A DNA stretch of 64,000 nt from Adenophora triphylla var. japonica (GCA_022495995.1 JAFEMH010002513.1:124001-188000); one strand, 5' to 3'; numbered from the stretch's first letter, positions 10,070 through 23,185 are shown. Made by a program: numbers and translations. Notes: generated by a model from the letters alone, not told the origin.

Positions 10070-10356
10070 CTCCCTCCGTCCCGGCGAAAGAGCCACAAAA
10101 TTTGTCCGGCACGCAAAATAAGAAATGTGATGTAGGAAAGAGAAAAAGTTTAAATGTTGTGAGTATGAAAAATTAAATAGGAGAGAGAATGAGTGGGAGG
10201 TGATGTAAGAAAGAGAATGTTGTGAGTGTAAAAGTAAAGTAGGAGAGAGAATGAGTGGAGAGAATAGTGATTTAAGGTTTCCTTTTTGGGAAAGTGGCTT
10301 TTTAAATGGGACGCCCAAAAAGAAAATAAATGGCTCTTTCGCTGGGACGGAGGGAG
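10070..10356. mobile_element. Stowaway MITE 3
   Basis: 287 bp between TA dinucleotides. Ends are CTCCCTCCGTCCCGGCGAAA and the matching TCGCTGGGACGGAGGGAG. The shared core appears in reverse (AGGAGAGAGAATGAGTGG) relative to MITE 2, so it inserted in the opposite orientation. Confidence 0.87.
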
Positions 10357-11159
10357 TATAAACTACACTCCTTTTACATTCCTTTTTCAATGTGGGATAA
10401 CCACATTTTCCACATTCAACCAACTTATTTTGAGCCTTAATATCTCATTCATCCCTCAACCATTTTGGACAAATAAATATATGATTTCAATGTACTCATT
10501 TGGTCATTTAACAAACAACCCATTTAGAAAATAATACATTATTTCCTTCAAACACACATTTTTCCAACAGAAAATCCTAAAAAATTTCCTTCCCTTTCTT
10601 TCCACTTCCTCCCTAAACTTTACACATGTATGTATGTATGTATTTGTTTATCTCAATTCACGTGAATGAAATCTGTTTACTAGTTCTTATAGCCGCAGCT
10701 ACATGCAGAATATACTAAAAGCATCCTTTTGCCTATTTTAATACTTAAAACCCTTCCTATTCCTATCAAGATTGTAAAGTTTCCTAAAACAGAGAAGTTA
10801 TGATATCAAGTACTTGCCATATCTCGACCTTGCTTTGGTTGATTGTGAGGTAAGCCAAGTACTGGACTTCCCAAGCTTTAATTGGCTTTTTGGGAGGAAG
10901 TATAGACGCTCAGCCTAGTGCTTGCATCAATATTAGAATTCCTGTTTAGCCTCAGCTCGGACCGATTACTCAACCTTTTCAGCTTGTACGTCCAGTGGAC
11001 ATATTTATGAAATCCGACCAACACTTGTGCCATTATAGTTGTTTTAAGCACTGAACAATTTAAAAAGTCAGTGAAGGCAAAGAATAACTGAAAAGGAAAC
11101 AATTGTTCATGTAGTTCTATATGGAACTGCGATTATTAGTATTTTTTAAACCTGTAAAT
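10357..11159. other. unassigned, probably KEA intron
   Basis: About 800 bases without convincing coding sequence. A TGTA microsatellite (TATGTATGTATGTA) lies near 10627. The missing KEA exon between blocks 7 and 8 was looked for here and not found. Confidence 0.35.
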
Positions 11160-11703
11160 CTTCTGCTAGTAAAGCGTTTGTTGATTTGAATAGTCTTCCT
11201 TCGGATCCTACACTTAGAAAAAGAATTTCTGAATATCATTCAAATCAAGAAGATGATATTAGAAGATACTATCTAGTAAAGGGTCCTTGTCACCCCATGG
11301 TCATGATTTTCCTTCAAAGATGATTGGTGTTTCGACTATTGAAGCTGGCATTGATTTTGCCTGTAGCAACGGCAAGTGTGGAAAGATGCTTCTCCGGGAT
11401 GAACTATGTCAAGAACAATTTACGAAACAAGATTTGTGATCAATTTTTGAATGATTGTCTTGTATGTTATGTTGAAAAAGATTTGCTTAGGAAAGTAACG
11501 AATGATGATGTTATTAAACGTTTTCAAAGTATGAAAACGCGTAGGGTGCAAATTTAATTCGAATATTTGTAATGTTATTTCCTATGAGACAATTGTATTC
11601 GAAGTTATGTATTGCAATGTAATTACGTTACGGAAAATTTTAGTATGAAGTTATGTAGTGTAAATTGTGCACCCGCAGTTAAGAAATCCTAGATTCGCCA
11701 CTG
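11160..11703 (+). mobile_element. hAT deletion derivative, unit 4 (dispersed copy)
   Basis: Starts abruptly at CTTCTGCTAGTAAAG inside the N-terminal coding part and runs through the same N/C fusion junction to the 3' hAT terminal repeat (GAAATCCTAGATTCGCCACTG, 11683-11703). The dimerisation frame LALILPVATASVERCFSGM lies at 11324-11557. It shares with unit 3 the altered GGGTCCTTGTCACCCC segment, so unit 3 or a sister is its closest relative here. It lacks a 5' terminal repeat. Confidence 0.72.
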
Positions 11704-12200
11704 GTTTGCAGCTATATTTCGAAACTCCCATGACCAATATTCAGGTGACAGTTTGAGATGTGCTTAGGCCTGCTCAAGCATTGCACTTCTAGGGAAGTTA
11801 AGGCTTTTATCGCGGCAGTTCTCTTGGGAATCCAGCTTCTGAGAACAAGTAGATCATCATAGGGAGTAGAAAAGGCATTCTTTCATTTGCAACTGAAATC
11901 CTTTGATACTGGGTGTTTCATATAGGCTTGACTTTACATCTTTTACTTACTGGTTGACGGTTACACTCTAAATTGAACTTTATTAGATGAATTATATACT
12001 TCCTCCGTCCCAAAATGAATGACCGATTTTTTTTTTCTTCAAATTTGCTCTTGTTCGAATTTGAATTTTTTCGTTCATTCATTTCAAGCTATCTGCTTAG
12101 ATGGTTCTCCATTGAATACATAATTCAAGAATTATTCGCATATCATTTCCTTTTTAGTATGAGAGGTGCTAAGCATAAAAATAAATTTGTGTTGGCGCAG
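11704..12200. other. KEA intron with a one-ended Stowaway fragment
   Basis: TACTTCCTCCGTCCCAAAA at 11997-12015 looks like one Stowaway end without a partner. The intron closes with TTGGCGCAG at 12192-12200. A 34-base segment at 11708-11741 bounded by CAG and GTGA could be an exon but matches nothing I know. Confidence 0.4.
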
Positions 12201-12278
12201 GTTTTAAATTTTTTAATGGCAAGAAATAGTATGATTACCCTTTATGGGCAGGTTACTGTTGGTACCCTTATTTTGCAG
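12201..12278 (+). pseudogene. KEA pseudogene exon block 8
   Basis: Reads VLNFLMARNSM then GQVTVGTLILQ between an AG acceptor and a GTACGT donor. In the family this segment continues a helix of the exchanger domain and follows an exon ending in the conserved STAVV. That preceding exon is absent here. Confidence 0.85.
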
Positions 12279-12393
12279 GTACGTAAATTCTTTCATTTAT
12301 CTCTTTTTTTTTCCCAGGTATTTATTACTAGTATTGAAAAGATTATCTTGCTGCCTTCTAGCCATTGAACATCTTGTTTATGGAGTTCTTACT

Positions 12394-13261
12394 TGTTGGA
12401 AATGGGTAACGAAAGTTAAGTTTGACTTAACATTTACCTAACTTCCTAACGAAATTCGTTAAATAGTTAACGAAGCAAGTTACAAAATGTATTCTACATT
12501 TAGCGTAGATTATGAAACTCATTTATTGTCTCAAAACCATTTTCGGGTGAATGAGAAATTAATGACAAAGTTTTGTAACTTAACGAAAGTTGGTTAAAAG
12601 GGTCAATTTGATCGTTTGGATCAAATTGGATTTAAACTGTGTTTTTGGCTGATGAAATTGTGCAATCTGGTGATCAGAACGAGTGAGGACTCTGAGCACG
12701 AGTCGTGAGCACGAATGGACTTTGATGACCATTTGCTCAAAACTGATTAGAACGAGTGAAATGCTTTGGAACGAGTCGTGAGCACGACTCGTGCCAAGGG
12801 GCACGAGTCGTGCCCTTGCTGCTGTTTCGAATAGTTGCACCTTTTCAAGTGAAAAGCCACAAAACCTTTTAACTCTTTTTATATATTTCCCCTCCGAATT
12901 TCAATTCTTTCATACAGTCATTTGAGCCTCTCTACCCACATTTAAGATAGAATAACATATCCAAATCATTGGCATATTGTTGCATCAAATCCTTCAAAGT
13001 CCAAAGTTGCAAACATTGTGTTGTTCGTTAGAGTATTTGATTTGGAGTGCTCCTATCATATACTTAAAAGTCGTTTCATCTTACTAGAAGATTGCCATTG
13101 AAACCGTAAGCACCTGTGCGGGGCAATAACTTCTTACGGAGATTGTATTTAATACAAGACTCGACTTAATTTCGTTTGTTTTCAATCTCCGTTACTTTTC
13201 TCGTCAGTTTTTCTGTTAAGTCTTAAAGAAGCCTACCAACAAGCCCAACAATCGTAAGATG
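12394..13261 (+). repeat. copia 2 LTR 1
   Basis: 868 bp. It includes a cluster of CACGAGTCGTG dyads (about 12697-12810) and a TATA-like TTTATATATTTCCCC near 12877. Nearly identical to LTRs 2 and 3. Confidence 0.87.
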
Positions 13262-13291
13262 TTATTGACGCTTCTTCATGACCTTCAAGAG

Positions 13292-14207
13292 ATGGCAAAT
13301 GAGAAAGAAACCACCACATCCAGTCAAGGAAATGTAACGCCTCCTTCTCAAGGTGACGCTACGTTCAACAATGTTGCACCCGCTCATACACCGCATCACC
13401 CGGGTCACGGTGAGAAACCTCCGAAGTTCACTGGTGTGGATTTCAAGAGATGGCAACAGAAGATGCCACTCTACTTGACCACCCTAAGCTTGCACCGCTT
13501 CTTAAAGGAAGATCCTCCGGCGGTGGAAAATGGTGATCCCGACCCCCAAAGGCAAATGGCCAAAGAGGCTTGGGCTCACGATAATTTTTTGTGTAAGAAT
13601 TACATCCTAAATGGACTTGACGATGCACTATACAATGTTTATAGTAACGTCGAGATTGCCAAGGCGTTGTGGAACACCTTGGAAAGGAAGTACAAGATCG
13701 AAGACGCCGGGTCAAAGAAATTTGTCGTCGGTAAGTATCTTGACTTCATGATGGTCGATTCCAAATCGGTAACAACTCGAGTGGATGAATTCCAAATCAT
13801 TCTACATGGGCTTGATGCCGAGGGGATGATCATGAATGATCCATTCAAGGTGGCCTCTATCATTGAAAAGTTGCCGCCTTCGTGGAAGGATTTCAAGAAC
13901 TATCTCAAGCATAAACGCAAGGAGATGTCCTTGGAAGACATTGTTGTTCGTCTTCAAATGAAGAGAACAATAGAATCAACGAGGCCAAGGTTGCTAAGGG
14001 CAAGATGGAGGCTAAGGTCAATCTCGTCGAGGCTAGCACAAGTGGCACAAAGAGAAAGCATTCCGAAAATGTCGGGAATGCTAAGAAGGGAAGAAGAAGG
14101 GCTCTAAGAAGTTCAAGGGGTCTTGCAATAATTGTGGCAAACCGGGCCACTTAGCAAAAGACTATCGTCTCCCAAAGAAAGAGGCGAATAATGTTGACCA
14201 CATGGAC
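13292..14207 (+). pseudogene. copia 2A gag
   Basis: The ATG at 13292 opens MANEKETTTSSQGN. The UBN2-type gag region follows (FKRWQQKM, WNTLERKYKIED, FQIILHGLDAEG, IIEKLPPSWKDFKNYL). One base is lost at about 13958 (CAAATGAAG against CAAATTGAAG in copy B), shifting the frame. The zinc knuckle at about 14124-14165 has its last Cys changed to Tyr (HLAKDYR). Gag forms the virus-like particle; this copy is dead. Confidence 0.86.
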
Positions 14208-15758
14208 CTAGACTTTGCAGCGATGATCTTTGAGGCTACCGTTGCAAACTTGGAGGAGAATCCAAAAGCTTGGTGGATAGATACCGGTGCTACCCGCCAC
14301 ATTTGTGGAAATAAGGAGAGTTTCTCCTCCTATACACCCATCTCCGGAAGAAAGCTCTACATGGGAAATTCTACGACCTCCGATGTTCAAGGCATTGGAA
14401 ACGTGATATTGAAGATGACTTCCGAAAAAGAAGTAACCTTGTTGGATGTGCTGCATGTTCCAGACATCCGTAAAAATTTGGTGTCCTGCGCTTTGCTTAG
14501 TAAGGCCGGTTTTAGACTAGTATTTGAATCCGACAAATTTGTATTAACCAAGAATGGTTTATTTCTTTGAAAGGGTTACGTCGAGGAGGGCCTTTTCAAG
14601 ATGAATGTAATGAACGTGATCCGCCGAGGTGCGATGAATAAAAATTCTGTTTCTGATGTTTACTTGTCAGAAAGTTCTAATTTATGGCATGATAGATTAG
14701 GACATGTAAACCTCGACACCATTAAGAAATTAGCAAGACAAGATTTAATCCAAATGACTAAATCCGACTCGACTAATAGGTGCGAAGTTTGTGTTGAGGC
14801 AAAAATGACGAAGTCGCCATTTAATGCAATAGAAAGAAACACGACTCCTCTTGAATTAATTCACACCGATATATGTGATTTAAAACTTGTGCAAACTCGA
14901 GGAGGTAAAAAGTATTTCATTATATTTATAGATGATTGCACAAAATTTTGTTATGTCTATCTCTTAAGAAGTAAGGATGAAGCCTTAGTGGCTTTTGAGA
15001 CTTATAAGAAAGAAGTTGAAAATCAACTTAACTTGAAGATTAAGAAAATTAGAAGCGATAGAGGTGGAGAATATGAAGCACAGTTTGAAGGACTATGTTG
15101 GGAATCCGGCATAATTCATCAAACGACGGCTCCATATACCCCTCAATCTAATGGAGTTGCTGAACGCAAAAACCGTACTCTCAAGGAGATGATGAACGCA
15201 CTTTTGATAAGTTCAGGCTTACCCGACAACTTGTGGGGGGAAGCAATACTCACTTCTAATTATGTTCTTAATAAAATACCCAAGAAAGGTATTGATAAAA
15301 CGCCCTATGAATTGTGGCATAATCGTAGGCCATGTTTTAAATACCTTAAAGTGTGGGGGTGTTTGGCCAAGGTTGAAGTACCTAAGCCGAAACAAGTCAA
15401 GATTGGTCCAAAGACCATTGACTGTGTTTTTATTGGATATGCCAATAATAGTAGTGCCTATCGTTTTATAGTGCATAAATCAGACATTCCTGATATGCAT
15501 TTAGGAACTACTATAGAATCAAGGAATGCGGTATTCTTTGAAAACTTCTTTCTGGCTAAGGACAGGAAAGATATAGGTTCTAATAAAAGAACACATAAGT
15601 CTGCAACCGGTCCTTCTCAAATAGAAGATGAAGAACCGAGACGTAGCAAAAGGGCAAGAGTGGAAAAGTCTTTTGGTCCTGATTTTCTATCTTACATGTT
15701 AGAAAATGAACCAACCACTGTTAAAGAAGCTTTATCCGGTCCGGATAGTTCGTTCTGA
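14202..15758 (+). pseudogene. copia 2A protease and integrase
   Basis: Protease site [13 protein letters not shown] is near 14271. A TGA at 14568-14570 replaces a Gly codon of copy B. The integrase zinc finger ([20 protein letters not shown]) and DDE core follow, with Asp in HTDICD (about 14863), Asp in IRSDRGGEY (about 15052) and Glu in VAERKN (about 15155). The reading ends at TGA 15756-15758, where copy B has TGG. The split frames are 14202-14570 and 14601-15758. Confidence 0.86.
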
Positions 15759-15791
15759 AAAGAGGCTATTAACAGTGAAATAGAATCCATA

Positions 15792-17067
15792 ATGCTCAAC
15801 AATACTTGGGAATTAGTTGATCTCCCTCCAGGTTGCAAACCATTAGGTTGCAAATGGATCCTTAAAAGGAAGTATAAGGCAGATGGATCTGTCGATAAGT
15901 ACAAAGCCCGGCTGGTAGCCAAAGGGTTTAGACAGAAAGAGGGATATGATTTCTTCGATACATACTCCCCTGTCACAAGGATCACATCTATACGTGTTCT
16001 CATAGCCATTGCAGCAGTGCATAATCTTGAGATACACCAAATGGATGTGAAGACAGCTTTCCTAAATGGAGAGTTAGACGAAGAAATTTACATGGAACAA
16101 CCCGAAGGGTTTGTTGTTCCAGGTAAAGAGCAAAAGGTGTGTAAACTTGTAAAGTCGTTGTACGGACTAAAACAAGCACCCAAGCAATGGCATGAAAAGT
16201 TTGACCGAACTATGTTATCAAATGGATTCAAGATTAATGAATGTGACAAATGTGTCTACATCAAAGGAACATCTGAATCATTTGTAATAGTTTGTCTTTA
16301 CGTAGATGATATGCTCATAATGGGAAGTAGTCATGATTTGATCATGAATATCAAAGGCATTTTAAAGAAGAACTTTGACATGAAAGACATGGGATTAGCT
16401 GATGTAATATTAGGGATAAAGATCTCTAGAACATCTGAAGGATTAGTTCTTTCACAATCCCATTACCTAGAGAATGTTCTTCGGAAATTCAATGTCTTTG
16501 ATGACCCTCCGACTAAGACACCGGTAGACTTGGCTCAACATTTAGCCAAGAACAAAGGGGAACCAGTTTCTCAACTGGAATATGCAAGAGTAATTGGCAA
16601 TCTGATCTACTTAACGAATTGTACACGTCCATACATTGCATATTCAGTGAGCAAACTAAGTAGGTTCACAAGTAATCCTAGTACTGATCATTGGAAAGCA
16701 CTAATGAGTGTACTAAGATATTTAAAGTATACATTAAACCATGGGATACTTTACAAGAAATATCCAGCAGTATTAGAAGGATACTGTGATGCAAATTGGA
16801 TATCGGACACGAAAGACTCTAAGTCCACGAGTGGATATGTATTCACAATAGGTGGAAGAGCACTGTCATGAAAATCCTCCAAACAAACGTGTATAGACAG
16901 ATCCACGATGGAATCTGAGTTTATAGCTTTGGATAAAGCTGGAGAAGAAGCAGAATGGCTTAAGAATTTCTTGGAGGATATTCCTTGTTGGAGTAAACTC
17001 CGTACTCTTTGTTATGATACATTGTGATAGTCAATCAGCAATAGAAAGGGCACAGAATAGTATGTAC

Positions 17068-17112
<45 letters not shown>

Positions 17113-17277
17113 CAGTTGATCAAAAATGGTGTTATCACTATTGATTATGTAAAGTCATGTGATAACATAGCGGATCTGTTTACCAAAGGTATAAATCGAG
17201 ATCAACTGTATAAATTGTTAAGGGGAATGGGTTTAAAACCCACAACAAAAGAACTTATAGCGGACACTCAACCTTGA
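15792..17277 (+). pseudogene. copia 2A reverse transcriptase-RNase H
   Basis: RVT_2 runs from [15 protein letters not shown] through [13 protein letters not shown] and the catalytic YVDD (about 16300). A TGA at 16869-16871 replaces the TGG of copy B within RNase H (GGRALS-stop). A scrambled stretch near 17000 shifts frame, and the C-terminus ([19 protein letters not shown]) is open at 17014-17277. It is followed by a 3' region and the GTGGGGGA polypurine tract before LTR 2. Confidence 0.87.
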
Positions 17278-17817
17278 GAAATGGAGATCCCAGGCCCTTG
17301 GTTCAATGAGACAACCAAGTTATAAGTTCTAGTAGAGTTACTTGGAAACAACAACTCGGTTTATTAACCTGGAGATGTCGAATACTCATTCCCAGAACAT
17401 CCAAATACAAGCACATGCAGCAGTGGTAAGGATAAGTTGAGAAAACTTTTAATGATTTCTATACCTACGGGTGGAGTAGTGCATGATACTTCTTATAGTG
17501 AGAATCACCTATATAAGCGAGAGGTAATTAGGCCGCCTCTAAATGAACGCTTATAAATGAGATACGGTCCAAGGCCGAAATTGACAAAACATGAGAACAA
17601 CAATTGTTAGAACTGTTATTATGTGAGTATTATTGTCTTGGTATACATCCGACAGTCACTGGTTCAAAGCGACTCGCTACCAAATGGCTAGTATATCCGA
17701 TAATATTTCACTAGGGAGGATTCAAGGCCACAAGCTATCTATCCCGATGTAATAATAGTTCGCCGGAACTTTGGACGAAATTGCATTCATGCATTAATTG
17801 TCATTCATGTGGGGGAT
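17278..17817 (+). other. copia 2A 3' non-coding region and polypurine tract
   Basis: Untranslated sequence after RNase H, matched by 27228-27768 in copy B. The polypurine tract GTGGGGGA (17810-17816) directly precedes LTR 2. Confidence 0.75.
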
Positions 17818-18685
17818 TGTTGGAAATGGGTAACGAAAGTTAAGTTTGACTTAACGTTGACCTAACTTCCTAACGAAATTCGTTAAATAGTTAACGAAGC
17901 AAGTTACAAAATGTATTCTACATTTAGCGTAGATTATGAAACTCATTTATTGTCTCAAAACCATTTCCGGGTGAATGAGAAATTAATGACAAAGTTTTGT
18001 AATTTAACGAGAGTTGGTTAAAAGGGTCAATTTGATCGTTTGGATCAAATTGGATTTAAACTGTGTTTTTGGCTGATGAAATTGTGCAATCTGGTGATCA
18101 GAACGAGTGGGGACTCTGAGCACGAGTCGTGAGCACGAATGGACTTTGATGACCATTTACTCAAAACTGATCAGAACGAGTGGACTGCTTTGGAACGAGT
18201 CGTGAGCACGAGTCGTGCCAAGGGGCACGAGTCGTGCCCTTGTTGCTGTTTCGAATAGTTGCACCTTTTCAAGTGAAAAGCCACAAAACCTTTTAACTCT
18301 CTTTATATATTTCCCCTCCGAATTTCAATTCTTTCATACAGTCATTTGAGCCTCTCTACCCACATTTAAGATAGAATAACATATCCAAATCATTGGCATA
18401 TTGTTGCATCAAATCCTTCAAAGTCCAAAGTTGCAAACATTGTGTTGTTCGTTAGAGTATTTGATTTGGAGTGCTCCTATCATATACTTAAAAGTTGTTT
18501 CATCTTACTAGAAGATTGCCATTGAAACCGTAAGCACCTGTGCGGGGCAATAACTTCTTACGGAGATTGTATTTAATACAAGACTCGACTTAATTTCGTT
18601 TATTTTCAATCTCCGTTACTTTTCTCGTCAGTTTTTCTGTTAAGTCTTAAAGAAGCCTACCAACAAGCCTAACAATCGTAAGAAG
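17818..18685 (+). repeat. copia 2 LTR 2 (shared middle LTR)
   Basis: 868 bp, serving as the 3' LTR of copy A and the 5' LTR of copy B. The same dyad cluster and TATA region as LTR 1. Confidence 0.88.
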
Positions 18686-19839
18686 TTATTGAAGCTTCTT
18701 CAAGACCTTCAAGAGATGGAAAATGAGAAAGAAACCACCGCATCCAGTCAAGGGAATGTAACGCCTCCTTCTCAAGGTGACGCTACGTTCAACAATGTTG
18801 CACCCGCTCATACACCGCATCACCCGGGTCACGGTGAGAAACCTCCGAAGTTCACTGGTGTGGATTTCAAGAGATGGCAACAGAAGATGCTATTCTACTT
18901 GACCACCATAAGCTTGCACCGCTTTTTAAAGAAAGATCCTCCGGCGGTGGAAAATGGTGATCCCGACCCCCAAAGGCAAATGGCCAAAGAGGCTTGGGCT
19001 CACGGTAATTTTTTGTGTAAGAATTACATCCTAAATGGACTTGACGATGCACTATACAATGTGTATAGTAATGTCGAGATTGACAAGGCGTTGTGGAACA
19101 CCTTGGAAAGGAAGTATAAGATCGAAGACGCCGGGTCAAAGAAATTTGTCGTCGGTAAGTACACTACAAGGAAAAACGGATTTAGCTACGGCAAATTCCG
19201 TAGCTAAAATGAAGATTCCGTAGCTAAATCGTGTTTAGCTACGAATTTATTCCGTAGCTATTCCGTGGGTGCAGGTTCGTCGCTAAATTGGGCGTCGCTG
19301 TTTTGTAGCTAATTTAGAGACGGATGTGTCCGTCTCTAATTTAGAGACAGATATGGCCGTCTCTAAATTAGAGACAAATATGTCCGTCTCTAAATTAGCT
19401 ACAGATATGACCGTCTACGGATTAGCGACAGATTTTTCGTCTCTATTTAAATTCTCGTTTTATTTTCGAACCATTTTAGCGACAGATATTTCCGTCGCTA
19501 AATTGATATTTTTTTTAAAAAAATTAAATATATATTTAAAAATATATATTAATATAATTTTGAATATATATATATATATATATATATTTAAAATATATTA
19601 ATATATATTTTTAAATATATATTAAATCAGTCCCTTAATTTTTCTTTTTTTCAAAAAAGTCCCTTAACTCTTATTATTCTCAAATAAGTCCTTCATATTT
19701 CAGAAGTTACACTTTGCTCCTTAAAATTCTCTTATATTCAAATCAGTCCTTACATATTTCAAAAGTTACACTTTGCTTCCAGAACATCTATTATACTCAA
19801 ATCAGTCCTTGCATATTTCAAAAGTTACACTTTCCTCCG

Positions 19840-19850
19840 CCACTATCCAT

Positions 19851-19881
<31 letters not shown>

Positions 19882-20500
19882 CACCAACACCAACCAGATA
19901 TATACCCACCATATACAATCACACCATTCATAGAAACATACATACACTCAGATCTAGAAAATAAAATTAAATCTGAAAAATCAAACCCAAATCTAGAGGG
20001 AGAAATTCTAGATCTTAAAAATGGCGGAGGCAGCAATAGCAGAGGCGACAGCATATCGCTTCTGGTTAACATTAATCCTCCTATGCCAGCAGAGCCAGAT
20101 CTTAGTCGGAGCAAACATGCATCCACAACGACACATGTTACCGTAAGCTCCCTGTCCGGCACGTTGGGTACCACCACCGGGAACACGGGGGATACGAGAG
20201 ACGGCACGACCGGTACCCCATGACTGCAGAAGGGATTCGAGAGTGACAGTGGTGGCAGAAGATGGCGGAGAGAAGGGGTGCTGTGGTGGCGGCGACGCGG
20301 CAGAGAAAAGAGAAGGGGAGGCGCAGACGGAGGAAGGAAGATTGGAGTAGCTGGGGAGAGACGGAGGGCGAAGGTATCAGTAGCTGCTCCGGCGACGGCG
20401 GAGGCTGAAGGGACGGTGAGGGAGCTGGGAAATCAGAGAGAGAGAGAGAAAACGGTGGTTAATGAAATTGAAGAGAGGAGAGAGAGAGAGAGAGAGAAAT
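19840..20500 (+). other. GC-rich block in the CACTA element, possibly a captured gene 5' end
   Basis: Starts with a CACCAC/CAACAA microsatellite, then a leader-like tract with repeated AGATCTAGA. An ATG at 20022 begins [20 protein letters not shown], and further GC-rich sequence follows to an AGAGAG tract at 20440-20500. Base composition is unlike the AT-rich rest of the element, as expected for a host gene piece carried along. I do not recognise the protein and give no function. Confidence 0.4.
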
Positions 20501-21360
20501 AGGGAGAGGGAGGGATTGTGTTTGTTTGGAATATTGTGGGCCGTTTGATTAAATGTATTGAATGGTCGAATTTTGCCTTGACCCATAATCCGCGTGAAAT
20601 TTTAAAATCCAATCAAACAATGCCACATCACGTACTTATATTTATTTCACACTATATTATACACTAACTAAAATATTTATGTCTAATATTGAGAATAATA
20701 ATATTTATTATTAATAATATTTATTAATAAATTATTGATTATATAATTAATTAATTAATTAATTAATATTAATATTGTTTATATAATCAGTAATAATATT
20801 AATAATAATAATTAGAAATTTTTATTATTTGTTATTGAATAGGAAAAATTGTTTTAAATTTTTTTTATTACTGAAATTTCAAAAAGTTATCTAAAATATT
20901 TACATGCTTTTATTTGATTTACCCAAAATTTTAGTTATAGTAATATGCCTAATATCAAGAATAATAACATTATCATTTAAATAGTAATAATACTTAATAA
21001 TAAGACTAATAATGATGTTATTGTTAATTATTCAATTATATGATTGAATATATTAATAATTATTTTTATATAATTAATAATAATATTAATAATAACTAGT
21101 AATAATGCATAACATCAAAAATAATAATATTATTAATTAATAATAATAATAATATTCATTAATTTAATTATTTGAAATTTATTAATAATAATTTAATAAT
21201 TTAAACTTCTAAGAAATATTAATATACCTAAGTAATAATTGATATTAATAAATTATAAAAAAAATATTTATTAACAATAACAATAATTTAATCTTTAAAG
21301 AAAATAGTAATTAGTAATAATAATTAATAATAAGACTAATAATGATGTTATTGTCAAAAT
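20501..21360. other. AT-rich interior of the CACTA element
   Basis: Long TAATAA/TTAATT sequence without coding potential or clear boundaries. Confidence 0.6.
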
Positions 21361-22657
21361 GGTATACGGCTACCTCGTTTATTTTTTTTTAATTTTTTTC
21401 TACATTCTAAATGACATTAAAGTATTTTTCATCTCTATGACTTTCCTCAAAATCCAAATGGAAATTGAGTTACAAATATGAGCCATTATTTAGGGTTTTT
21501 AGGGTTTTATGTATCCCGATCTTGTGAAAATGGTATACAGCTATCTCGTTTATTTTTTTTAATTTTTTTCTACATTCTAGTCGACATTTAAAGTGTTTTT
21601 CATCTCTATGACTTTCCTCAAAATCCAAATGGAAATTGAGTTACAAATATGTGCCATTGTTTAGGATTTTTAGAGTTTTATGTGTCCCGATCTTGTGAAA
21701 CTGGTATACGGCTACCTCGTTTATTTTTTTTATTTTTTTCTAAATTCTAAATGACATTTAAAGTGTTTTTCATCTTTATGACTTTCCTCAAAATCCAAAT
21801 GGAAATTGAGTTACAAATATGTGCCATTATTTAGGGTTTTAAGGAATGTGTCCCGATCTTGTGAAAATGGTATACGCCTACCTCATTTATTTTTTTTTAA
21901 TTTTTTTCTACATTCTAAATGACATTTAAAGTGTTTTTCATCTCTATGACTTTTCACAAAATCCAAATGGAAATTGAGTTACAAATATGTGCCATTATTT
22001 AGGGTTTTTAGGGTTTTATGTGTCCCGATCTTGTGAAAATGGTATACGGCTACCTTGTTTATTTTTTTTTAATTTTTTTCTACATTCTAAATGACATTTA
22101 AAGTGTTTTTCATCTTTATGACTTTCCTCAAAATTCAAATGGAAATTGAGTTACAAATATGTGCCATTATTTAGGGTTTTAAGGAATGTGTCCCGATCTT
22201 GTGAAAATGGTATACGGCTACCTCGTTTATTTTTTTTTATTTTTTTCTACATTCTAAATGACATTTAAAGTGTTTTTCATCTTTATGACTTTCCTCAAAA
22301 TCCAAATAGAAATTGAGTTACAAATATGTGCCATTATTTAGGGTTTTAAGGAATGTGTCCCGATCTTGTGAAAATGGTATACAACTACCTCGTTTATTTT
22401 TTTTAATTTTTTTCTACATTCTAAATGACATTTAAAGTGTTTTTCATCTCTATGACTTTCTTCAAAATTCAAATGGAAATTGAGTTACAAATATGTGCCA
22501 TTATTTAGGGTTTTAAGGAATGTGTCCCGATCTTGTGAAAATGGCATACGGCTACCTCGTTTATTTTTTTTTAATTTTTTTCTACATTCTAAATGACATT
22601 TAAAGTGTTTTTCATCTCTATGACTTTCCTTAAAATTCAAATGGAAATTGAGTTACA
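21361..22657. repeat. tandem array 1, eight copies of about 168 bp
   Basis: Copies begin at GGTATACGGCTACCTCG-type sequence at 21361, 21532, 21703, 21869, 22041, 22209, 22376 and 22543 (spacings 166-172). Each includes a T-rich tract, GACATTTAAAGTGTTTTTCA and TCCCGATCTTGTG. Confidence 0.92.
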
Positions 22658-23185
22658 AATGAAAGTATATAGAAGAAAAGTCAAAAGAGGGACAGACTAC
22701 CCTATATTTATTTTTTATTTATTTTTAAATTTTTTATTGACTAGAAAAAAATACTTTAGCCTTTGTTAATTAGTGATTTTTTTTAGAAAAAGTTATATAA
22801 AGAAAGATAGAAAAAAACTAAACAAATGAAAGTATATAGAAGAAAAGTCAAAAGAGGGACGGACTACCCTATATTTTTTATTTTATTTTTTAAAACAAAA
22901 TTATTGACTAGAAAATAATATTTTAGCATTTTTTAATTAGTGGTTTTTTTAGAAAAAGTTATATAAAAAAAGATAGAAAAAAACTAAACAAATGAAAGTA
23001 TATAGAAGAAAAGTCAAAAGAGGGACGGACTACCATATATTTATTTTTTATTTTTTTAAAAAAAATTTATTGACTAGAAAACAATATTTTAGCCTTTTTT
23101 AATTAGTGGTTTTTTTTAGAAAAAGTTATATAAAAAAAGATAGAAAAAAACTAAATAAATGAAATTATATAGAAGAAAAGTCAAA
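22657..23185. repeat. tandem array 2, three copies plus a part
   Basis: A different unit beginning AATGAAAGTATATAGAAG at about 22657, 22825, 22990 and 23158. Its spacing of about 165-168 bp is close to that of the adjoining array, but the sequence is unrelated. Confidence 0.88.

Noticed and set aside
11708..11741. Possible 34-base exon bounded by CAG and GTGA, with LYFETPMTNIQ
   Set aside because: Too short and without a family match; does not fit the missing KEA exon.
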